Source of the DNA: Nemophila menziesii
Taxonomy: Eukaryota; Streptophyta; Magnoliopsida; Boraginales; Hydrophyllaceae
Direction of reading: 5' to 3'
DNA: 64,000 nt
Assembly: GCA_029959085.1 (NCBI GenBank)
Contig: JARWIR010000024.1
Span: 17,906,296 to 17,970,295 of the forward strand
The notes beneath the pieces were generated by a model, which saw only the letters and a program-made list of their open reading frames with translations, did not search any database and was not told where the DNA came from. The position numbers and the translations under genes were made by a program. Shown here piece after piece: positions 53,130 through 62,562 of this stretch (positions are counted from its first letter, which is position 1; each line of letters begins with the position of its first letter).

Positions 53130-53977
53130 TAATAAACATTAAATTTCTTTTTTATAAAGTATTTATATTAAAAGGTAAATGAAAGAAATTTCAAAAGTTC
53201 ACCTGATCCCGGATCGGGTACCAACTCCTCCCAAAGACCTGATCAAATAAACATTATGAAGCAATGAACAATTTACTAGAAGGAGGTTATATCTAAAACA
53301 TCTATCCAATAATTCGGTATCTACTTTCATATTCCTAGTGGTTAGACTACTCCACAAAGACCAAGAGGTGCTGGGATCAAATCTTATTTGAGTCAAAATA
53401 ACTCTGAATCCAAAGTGGGTCTCAGATGTATAAAAAAAGAAACATGATTAAATGAGAATATGATACCTACAAGAAATAAAATCTCTATTTTTTTCACATA
53501 ACATGCCGAGTCTTCCATCTAGTCATAGACATATTCTTCAATACTTGAGTAATACCATGGTATTCAGTGTGAATTGTAACCTTTAATACATAAAGGAGTT
53601 TTTAGTTTAAAAGAATTGACTCTCCTTTAAAAACTGAGCTATATCAAAAGGTATTACATTTACAAAAGCCTGGAGAACTAGTCTTGTCAGAACTAACAAC
53701 AAAAATATCGGTAATCTCACATTCTTCAACAAAATAAGCATCAACAAAGATATTGAGGGTATCAATCTTGAGATGACATCCCAACACTTCCATCATTCCA
53801 ATAGAAGCCATGGAATATTTTTATAAGGATGACCCCTAAAATGATAACTGTATCATGTTTAATTGTAAGTTCTCAAAATTGTCTCCATTCAAGCAATTAA
53901 TATATTCTAGATAGTAATAAATACAAAAGTGGTAGAAGTTTCACGACTCCAAATGTCCTTAGTACCTCTCTTAATAA

Positions 53978-54218
53978 TGTGTAGGATCCTAGTTCTAAAA
54001 TTGCCATCAGACTTGATATTTTTCTTGTGTCTTGTATTCACATAATCCCAAACCTAAACCCTACTAAGGCAGGAGAAGAAAATATGTTCTACTGTCTCAA
54101 TATGATAGTTAGAGAAATTTCACCTTGGTGTGAAGACACATTTTCTTTTATGAAGTGTAACTCTACAAGAAATGAACTTATTGTAGCACAAGTTCAAGCG
54201 AAGGAAGCTGAAAAGTTG
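53978..54218 (-). pseudogene. LINE zf-RVT fragment, unit 4
   Basis: Same decayed fragment as at 9890-10130. Confidence 0.65.
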
Positions 54219-54858
54219 AGGAAAAATCTTAATGATGAAAATTATGTGAAAATTTTGAATTCAACAACGAAGGAAACAACTTTAGCTATTGCGGTCAAAC
54301 ATGCAACTTCAAGCTCTTCTAAATATATTATGGGGTTGGTTTTTTCATCACTTGCAACTAGGGCAGGTGGTGGTGGGGCCACCCTAATTTTCAACACCAC
54401 CTAAAAATTTATCAACCTAGATGACAATTTTGATTTGGTGTTAGTAAATTTCTCATGGGGTTTAATTTTTTCTGATGAATTTAAACTGTTAAATATAAAA
54501 GCTATAGTATTTCTTATCTTTCGATAAACACATTTCAATAATTTTTATCTTTAACAAAATATATATTAATATTGATCTTGACTTTTATGCATAATGAGAA
54601 ATTGATTTTTAGGGTCGGGGTTACATTGGATCTATCATAAGGTTACAAACCTTATACTGAAACATTACATTTTAACACATGTAGAATGTTTCTTATATAT
54701 CATAACTTTTATTGATATATGTAGTAAAAGTGGTGAGATGCAATGAGTTGGGAACCCATAGGGTGTTTGTCCCTTTTACAAATAAAATGGAGGTTTGATC
54801 ATTCGTCAAACCATAGGGGAGTATTTAATTTATATTTTACCCAAATAATTAATAAGTA

Positions 54859-55076
54859 CTACATGCGTCCCTAAATTTTAGTCCATATTGCTTTTCCATA
54901 TAGATTAAAATAATCATTAATTACCATGTTCACTGTAATATCCTTAATAAAGTATCTTGATATCTTAAATATGTATTGAAACATAAATTTTAATATTTTG
55001 ATAAGGGTAAAGTGGGTATAAAGGATTAGAAACCGTCTTAATATTCTATAGTGGACAAGTATTTAGGAACAACTAT
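54859..55076. mobile_element. Degraded Stowaway-like MITE 3, unit 4
   Basis: Same element; the left terminus has one further change ('ctacatgcg'). Confidence 0.6.
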
Positions 55077-55700
55077 TTTTAGCAATGTGGACTATTTTTA
55101 CTCCAAATATTAGTTTATATTGCTAAAAATAGTCTAAATTCTAGTCCACACTTACTTTAGTAGCGTGGATTAAAAAAATGTCTTATAGATCTCTCATAAT
55201 CGTATAACAACATATATGAACTACTGAGAGAAATGTTATAATAAGTAGCTACACAAGCCTGAATAATTATATTTTCCAATCTACTAAATAAAATTTTAAC
55301 ATTGTCAGTCTTTTTAACGAGTTTACAAGTTACACCAATCACTTTAGTTTCAAAAAGTAGCTTCATTTAACTTTTAATCAAGTTCCATGAAGGGACCAGA
55401 GGAGTAACCTGTAATAATAAATGAGTCAAAGGCAAAAAACAAAAGTATCAACCATACCTCAAAGATATCATCCTTAGTCCAATAATTAATTCTTTGAACA
55501 AAGAAGTGAAAAGAGAGGTTAAAGATTTAGCGCCTTTCTCGCTTATTGTCTTCTTAATTTGTCTTCAATTATTACGAGTTTAATGTTGAAGAACACTCTC
55601 GGCTCTTCCCTTGATTATCTTGACCCTATGTACATCCATTTTTACTATATTAAGACCGCCACCATAAAGCCACCAGACCCCGTGAACTTCACGTCATGAG

Positions 55701-56274
55701 TTAACCCGAATTTGCTGTCTTACAATGCAAGTTTTCATACTTCTCAATAAGTTTCACAAGATAAGGTTTTTGATGAAATTTTAACTTACCATGCATTCTG
55801 TCATTCTCCATAACCGTATCCAAAATTCGCCTGACTTGACTAAAATCCTTTATGTCAAATTCAAAATTGAGACCTTTAACTTTCTTATCAACTGAATGGG
55901 TAATTAGGAACATATCGTTAACATATAATACTATATAAATTATGCCTTTAGAAGATTCAAGAAAATAGAGACATCTATCAAACTCACTTATTTTGAAACC
56001 TTAGACAACATCAAAATAATCAATTCTTTAATATTATTTTCTAAGAGTCTGTTTTAATCCATATAAAGATTTTCTAGTAAGCACACATGATCAGGGGGTT
56101 TAAAATCATAAAACTGTATCATTTAAATTTCTTCTTCAAGTTTACCATGTAAATATATAGTTTAAACATCAAACTTCTCTAGTTCATGGTTAAAACATGC
56201 AACATAAAACGACACCATTCTAATAGTTTTGAATTTTACAACATGGGAAAAAATCTCATTGAAATCAATACACT
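55701..56274 (-). pseudogene. Ty1-copia reverse transcriptase fragment B, unit 4
   Basis: Same decayed RT fragment, with several private substitutions. Confidence 0.85.
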
Positions 56275-56670
56275 ATAACCTTTAGTTACATGTCTAGAAT
56301 TATATCTAATGGATCATTAACAAAAATGACTTCTATTATTTTAGAAATCAATTTACGTTCAATAAATTATTTATCCTTAGGGTTTTCAACAAGAATCCAA
56401 GTATTTTGTATGTCATTGATAATAAACGACATAATTAGAAAAAGTTAAGAGATTCCTTATATAAATTCGATAATAAGTTAAAAGATTGAATCAACCATAT
56501 GTCAAACTATCCAGAAAGCTCAAGATTCTACTAGACAGATTTTGTCAAAGTGTTTCCATTACATGATCTTTTAAAATGGATAACTTTCCAATTCTGAAGT
56601 ATTTCCATCCATTTTCCAAATTTTTTTAGTCAAAAATAAACTTCAATAACCCCAAAAAATAATTTACACA

Positions 56671-58027
56671 TTAGCCAATACCAGTTTGTTCGAAGTCTAA
56701 CTTTAGCATCTTAGCTAATGGGGAGGGATGAAAGTCACTCCAGAGACTAAACAAACCTCCACGGAGTTTTTCTTTAGCCACCCAATTGGCTATCCTATTA
56801 TTATATCTCTTAACATAAGAGATTTTTAGCTTATACATATCTTTACAAAATATGATGGTATTAACCAAAACCTTAGTAACACTAGTAATTTTATATTTTG
56901 CATTGATTTGATTAATAATAAGACTATTATCACTCTCAATTTACACACATCCAGGGGTACTTTGAAGCCATCTCACAATCAACAAAGATTGCTCTACCTT
57001 CTGTATCTGCAATTGAGTTAGTTTATATCTCTTTTGCAAAACCTTCCACTAGATGTTCTGCTGAACCCTAAACACAAGAAAAAGCTGTTTTATTAGAGAT
57101 TAAAATAACCAAGACATAATTGTTAATCTTAAACTTACCATAAGCTGGGGGTCCACTTAGACTTTCTATAAATATTATCATAACAAGAGTTAAACAATAA
57201 GTTTTCACTCCTTATGTAATTCAATTGATTTTGGTTACCACTTCTCAAACTACCAGCATTCCTTTCAGAGTTGAGATTTTTACTTGAGCCAAAATTTTGC
57301 TCATTAATATCCTTAGAAGTATTAGCGTTAGCCTGAGTATACACATCATAGGTTATAATAGATTTTTGTAATGTATTTAGAGGGTCAGGTGCCTTTAAAT
57401 ATATATTCATTTCTTCCTTTTCAGATGAACCAGGCAATAAAGAAAGAATGTTCTCCTAAATCTGAAATCAAATCAGCTGTGTCAATTGCGCTAAGTCTAA
57501 CAAAGTAAATCTATTTCTGGATATTGCAAAATGGTTTAATAATAGAGTTATAGCTCAGTGGACTAGCCAACCACATTGCCCTAGCCCAAGAGCATTGAAA
57601 TAATAAGTGTTAAATAGTTATATCCTATTCATCATGAATTTCACAAATATGAGTTCTAATGATCTTCTTTTATACCTATTTTCATTTGTTGCTAACCCAT
57701 TTCACAACATATCCATATAAATTTTTTGATTTTTGGTATAACTTTCATCTGTCAAATAAATTTCCAATCCTTTGTTTCCAACATAAAAGAGCTACTGCCC
57801 TTCTTTGTATTCTTATTAATGTCATGTAATTGTTGAGCCCTCTAAAACTTGTTATAACACTCTTTAACGGTGATATTACCACTCTTGGAACAGGTCCAAA
57901 ATGGAGTATCAAAACAGTAGAAAAGAGGAATGTCTAACTTACAAATGGTTGGTACAACATTATCATTGAAAGTCTTAAAGTCAATAAATAATAAGATTGA
58001 GAACTCAATAGACTCATGGCCAAGCAA
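56671..58027 (-). pseudogene. LINE remnant, unit 4
   Basis: Same remnant; its high end carries the variants of unit 2 ('aataaataata'). Confidence 0.85.
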
Positions 58028-58727
58028 GTATAGGTGTGCAATACAAATTTAAGTCATAGTAATAAATTATCATTTAACGTTGCAAATTAATGATAATGTT
58101 TGAAACATTTTTATCCATGAAGTATTATGATTGACTAAAGGAAATAATGAAGTTAAGAAACAATCAACTATGCACTTATTAAGTTGAAATAGTCACATAT
58201 GATATGTTGTTAGGAAAATGTAAATTTTTACTCTAATTTAGATGAATCAAAGGAAATTCTGGGTTGTTGATTGCCTATTTTTCTGAACAAATTAACCAAA
58301 AATGAAGATTGTTATATTTTCTACTAAGTCCCAAGTAAAGCATTCTAGGCATAGGAATATTTCTATTGGAAATGGAAAAATACTTATAGTTTTGAAAAAG
58401 AACAATGCTTCCTGATTCAGGTACCAGTTAGAGGCAATCAATATTTGTAAGCTAGATCATATGGAGCATGAATTAATCGAAAATAAAGTATCCTTTATAG
58501 TACGTGATTTTCACATAAGTTAGCGCATATATGACAATACTCCATAGATAGTTATTGCAAAGGTATAAGCCCATTAAATATACAATGATCAGTTAACTAA
58601 ATATACCGTGTCAAAAGCATAATTCTACAATGCACCGTATATATATCTATATATATATATATATATATACCCTTATATATATCCTATTAAGTTTGTTTGG
58701 AAGAAATAAATCGTTAGCAAATATGAC

Positions 58728-59208
58728 CTGAGTGAAGCTCCTAAAGGGTTCCTCCCTTGATCCATGCGCACCAATGATATAGGGCCTGCATATTTTAACA
58801 GAGTAACTCAGTCAAACAAAAATTAATGCTTTTTAAAAGCTGAGATTTAGTGAGGATTACCTTCCATGATTAGACACAATTAAGTACTAATCAAGATTGT
58901 TTGCAAATTTGTATATCTCTTCAAGCTTCTTTTGGCATTCCACCACAATGGCATCGTTCGTAAATATCTCCTCTGGGAGACGACAAGGAAATCCATAAGC
59001 ATGTGATGAAATAGAATTATGTTGTTGTATGAACTACTCAATATCAAGTGATTTTTGGATGGACTTGATCGGTGGGTAATATGTGTGATATATTTTTGAT
59101 GCATAAAGATTTCGATTTACCTCGATGTGGACCATGTAGCCACTCCACCAAAAAAGTGTATAAGCACTCCTCTTCTCCATTTTTAAAGCGATGTTTTTTA
59201 TGTTACAC
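58728..59208 (-). other. Candidate terminal exons, junction 4/5
   Basis: Same three blocks: 59208-59121, 59033-58887 and 58785-58728. The frame is kept, with Asp-to-Glu and Thr-to-Ile changes in the second block. The third block has the Ser version, as at junction 2/3. Confidence 0.3.
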
Positions 59209-60425
59209 CTACCAAATATACAAATCAAACAATGTTAAGCAAAACAAATTTCCTGTGATAGCTACAAAACTAAGTGATAACTATTACTTGGAGAAACAAA
59301 AACATATTTTTTTAAATTTCAAATGAATGTACTATCAAGCTTTCAAACTTCCTTGGGTCTTTTGTTGCACTAATATGCTAATGGAGGATTGGGGATGAAA
59401 TCTGTTGGATTGTCCAGTAGAGAGACCTCCTTACAAAATAGGGGTGGAAGGAGATGCATAAAACCAAGATTTATGGATGATAGTGATGAATAAAAAATAA
59501 TTTTTAAACTAAGGTATTTGTTAGAATGTAAGAAATGTGTATGTGGCTTCATTATGTGGGATGACAGAGTTTGGATAGGCAGAGGAGATGCTACACATAT
59601 TACTGCCTCGTGTATCACTGAAGTTAGCTTGAATAGAACTTTGGCTTAGAGGGGAAAAATCGATTTTCTCTGTTTACTTAGTCTATTTGTAGTAGAAATT
59701 AGCTGATAATATTAAGAATATTCAATAGGAGATTATCTGGGGCAGCCATTTAAGTATGTAATACTTCTTGTGGCGCACTGTACATGACAAATTGCTCACT
59801 GGTACAACATTGATACTTAGAGGAATTGGATTATAAAATTGGTAATTTGACTTATATATAGTAAAAAATTGTTCAAATAGAATACCTAATGCATAATATC
59901 AGATTTAGGCAGCTTTTCCATATTTTTAGCCTTTGTTTCCTTATCTCCAATTACCATGCTAATCTCGTTCCATAAGTTGTAGTCTTTGACTTGGACTCTA
60001 ATTAATCTCCATGATTATCTTTAAAGCTTCACACTAAATAAACAATTAAACCCAATATGCTCTAAAAATAATAATTCACTAAATCAAGACTCAAAATAGG
60101 AAAGTGCACTATTTCTCAAGAAAAACGACTATTATGACTTCTAAATCACTAAAAATGATGTTTCATCTTAATATAAATCTATCACAAATGAGGAGACATC
60201 ACCTAGAAAAAAACGTACACGTTGGAACATCAAAAACTCGATGAACACAAATGGTGATATTCGATAAACAACTACTTAAACACGAAACAGTGAAGAAAAT
60301 AAACAATTCCAGCAAACTTAAACACATATTCTTCGCATATTCCTAAAAACCCAGCTAAAACAAGTTAAAAAAAGTAGAAAAAACTTACAGGCTGGATAGT
60401 GATAGCGAGAGAGAGTAGTGCGAGA

Positions 60426-60481
<56 letters not shown>

Positions 60482-61088
60482 GTAACTGAGCATGGCTAGA
60501 GAGATTAACCAACGTGGGTATGAGTGTTAGTGTAGAAGGAATTTTATGGGAGTGAGTATTAGGGTTTGAAAAAATAGTATATATAGTGTTAGGAAACATT
60601 TGAGGGTATAAAAGTAATTGGGTAAATAGTCTTATAGTGTTAAAATTAGTTTGTGGCCTTAAGTAAGAAGTGGGTATAAAGCCGGTTTTGTTGGGTCCAG
60701 TGGTGTCTTCAAGACCCCTTGGGTAATAATCTCATTATATATTTGTGATTTTTGTTTTTATTATAAAAAATTCAAAAAACGTTAAACCCCAGACTCCCTA
60801 GATTCAATCCCCACACCCCATCCCACTTTAGTTTCTTGATCAGCCCCCCTGGAAATTGGTAACATGAGTCAAGATGGCTATCAAGTCTAAACCAGTTCCG
60901 AGACCGAACCCTCTTCAATTCACGCTACCAAACCCACCATCCACATTCAATTCTATAGTCACCGTGAATCCTAACACACTATTCCACTATGAGTCTATGA
61001 TTGAAATCAAACATAGGGGAGTTGATTAGCAATATATACATGTAATAATTCTCGTCCACCATTTTTCACCTCTTTATCGTGTTATTAA
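59037..61088. repeat. Tandem unit 5, cut off by a CACTA insertion
   Basis: The first 2052 bp of a fifth unit, matching unit 1 positions 1 to about 2077. Similarity stops exactly where the CACTA terminus begins. The rest of this unit, including its RING-H2 gene, may lie to the right of the transposon, outside the window. Its head variants are those of unit 3. Confidence 0.92.
60420..60476. repeat. (GA)n microsatellite, unit 5
   Basis: The pure run is 41 bp (60436-60476), with the 'gggc' interruption shared with units 3 and 4. Confidence 0.95.
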
Positions 61089-61107
61089 CACTACTACATT
61101 TCGCCTG

Positions 61108-61385
61108 TTTACCGACGACAGATCACCGGCGAATCACGGGTCGTCGGTAAACGTATAAGATTACCGACGACGACGTTGTCGCTAATATTTACCGACAAAA
61201 CGCCGTCGTTAAAAGTATCGACTTCGTCGTTAATTAGTTGGTTTGAATTTTTATTTTTTTTAAACGTAAATTTGCCGTCGCTAATGAGGACGACGACGTT
61301 TTTCGCCGTTAATTAGCGACGAGTTTATTATAATTACCGGCGAATTTACGTGTCGTCGGTAATTAATTAATGTATTTTTAAAGGC
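61108..61385. repeat. CACTA subterminal repeats
   Basis: Many direct and inverted copies of short motifs around ACCGACGA, CGTCGGTAA and CGCCGTCG within about 280 bp, far richer in CG than the rest of the window. Such arrays bind the regulatory transposase (TnpA-type) in En/Spm elements and are common targets of CG methylation. The binding role is inferred from the family. Confidence 0.88.
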
Positions 61386-61476
61386 TGCAGGTTTTTTATC
61401 TCATAAAACACCCACACACACCCAAAACACCTCCGAATTTCTCCCAAAAAATCCCAGAATTTTTTTTCTATCCTAA

Positions 61477-61924
61477 GGGTATGTTTGGATTAAGGAGGGA
61501 TTCTTTATTAAAGGATAGGAAGGGAGAGTATAACAAGGGAATGGAAAGGAGAGTATTTAATCTTGTTTGGATTGAATAAAAAGAGAAGGGGGATTTTATT
61601 AAAGGATAACATTTATCCGGTGTTTGGATTAGAAGAATAATGGGAGGAAGGGATTCTTTTTATAACTAAATGACTCATATACCCCTATTAAAATATTTTA
61701 TAAAGAAAGAATAAGGGTAATTTAGACATTACAACGTAATAAAAGAATCCTTCCTTCCTAATCCCACCGAATTGGAGGGATTGAATATATGGGTTCGTAA
61801 GGGATTGCAAGTATCCTTTAATAAACTATCCCCTCTACTTATTTCCAAAACAAACAACGGATGGGATTGTCATTATCCTTTAATACAACCCCCTCCCTCC
61901 CAATCCCTCCATCCAAACATACCC
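61477..61924. mobile_element. Tourist-like MITE nested in the CACTA leader
   Basis: A 448-bp insertion with terminal inverted repeats GGGTATGTTTGGAT and ATCCAAACATACCC, flanked by TAA at 61474-61476 and 61925-61927. A 3-bp TAA duplication with a GGG start identifies the PIF/Harbinger superfamily. Inverted similarity runs further in ('ttaaaggata' near both ends). It has no coding frame. It must be younger than the CACTA copy, or at least than that lineage. Confidence 0.9.
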
Positions 61925-61927
61925 TAA

Positions 61928-62562
61928 TTGATTCTCCAATTTGTCTTGCACCATTCCCGGGTCCATAATCAAGGTGGGACATTATCAATATCCATTTTCA
62001 TCAAAAAATTTAAGGTAAATTCATGAAATTCCATGTTTTTAAAATTTAATTTTTATTTTAGAATTGTGTTTAATTGTTGATATATGATGTGATTAGGTGT
62101 ATTAGTACATTGTCTAGGTGGGTTGTGGTCAATAATCCTCTTCTTAACCATCTAATTCAAGGTATTTTCAAGAAATTTCATGCTTTTTCATTTTTTTAAT
62201 TGATATGTGTTAGTTGCTATAATTAAACATGATTAGGTTGATGAATTACATGTGATTTGCTTTACTTTTTTATTATTATGTCTTGTAGTATGCATGTTTG
62301 GTTGTATTTAATTTTTTGTGTTCATATATTATTATTTGTTTTATTAATTATATGAAATTTATTATCTATATATTGTGTTGTAATTTTATTTATTCAATGG
62401 TTTTTAATTTTATTCATTCAATGGTTTGTAATAATTATTCATTCAATGGTTTGTAATTTTTATTATGTCATTTATTGTGTTGTAATTTTTATTCTTCTTT
62501 TTAATTGGGTTGTAATAATTATATATTTTATTTGTCTAGTTATATAAAATTGTTGCGAAGAG
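61928..62562 (+). other. CACTA transposase leader, probably with introns
   Basis: AT-rich, non-coding sequence between the MITE and the transposase ATG. It holds about three near-copies of 'ttcattcaatggtttgtaat' between 62391 and 62460, and splice-site-like sequences. It probably includes the 5' untranslated region and an intron. Confidence 0.55.

Larger units (their letters stand above)
44386..59036. repeat. Tandem unit 4
   Basis: It has the shortest (GA)n tract (21 bp) and the longest (AT)n tract (77 bp). It carries a 45-bp deletion near 53756 and a 52-bp net deletion inside exon 3 of its RING-H2 gene. Its body resembles unit 3 and its tail resembles that of unit 2. Confidence 0.93.
1..61088. 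repeat. Tandem array of ~14.7-kb units (four full, one partial)
   Basis: Long stretches recur in the same order and orientation at offsets of about 14943, 29685, 44385 and 59036. The same marker sequence starts at 1, 14944, 29686, 44386 and 59037, giving unit lengths 14943, 14742, 14700 and 14651 bp. The copies are collinear, with scattered substitutions, microsatellite length changes and a few unique indels. This is a macrosatellite-sized segmental tandem duplication that includes a gene. Its left end lies outside the window. Its right side is interrupted by a transposon, so the array may resume beyond it. The unit boundary used here is arbitrary, because no sequence marks a natural junction. 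Confidence 0.97.

Noticed and set aside
61108..61385. Possible CRISPR-like or satellite array
   Set aside because: The short GC-rich repeats are irregularly spaced and on both strands, as expected of CACTA subterminal repeats in a plant.
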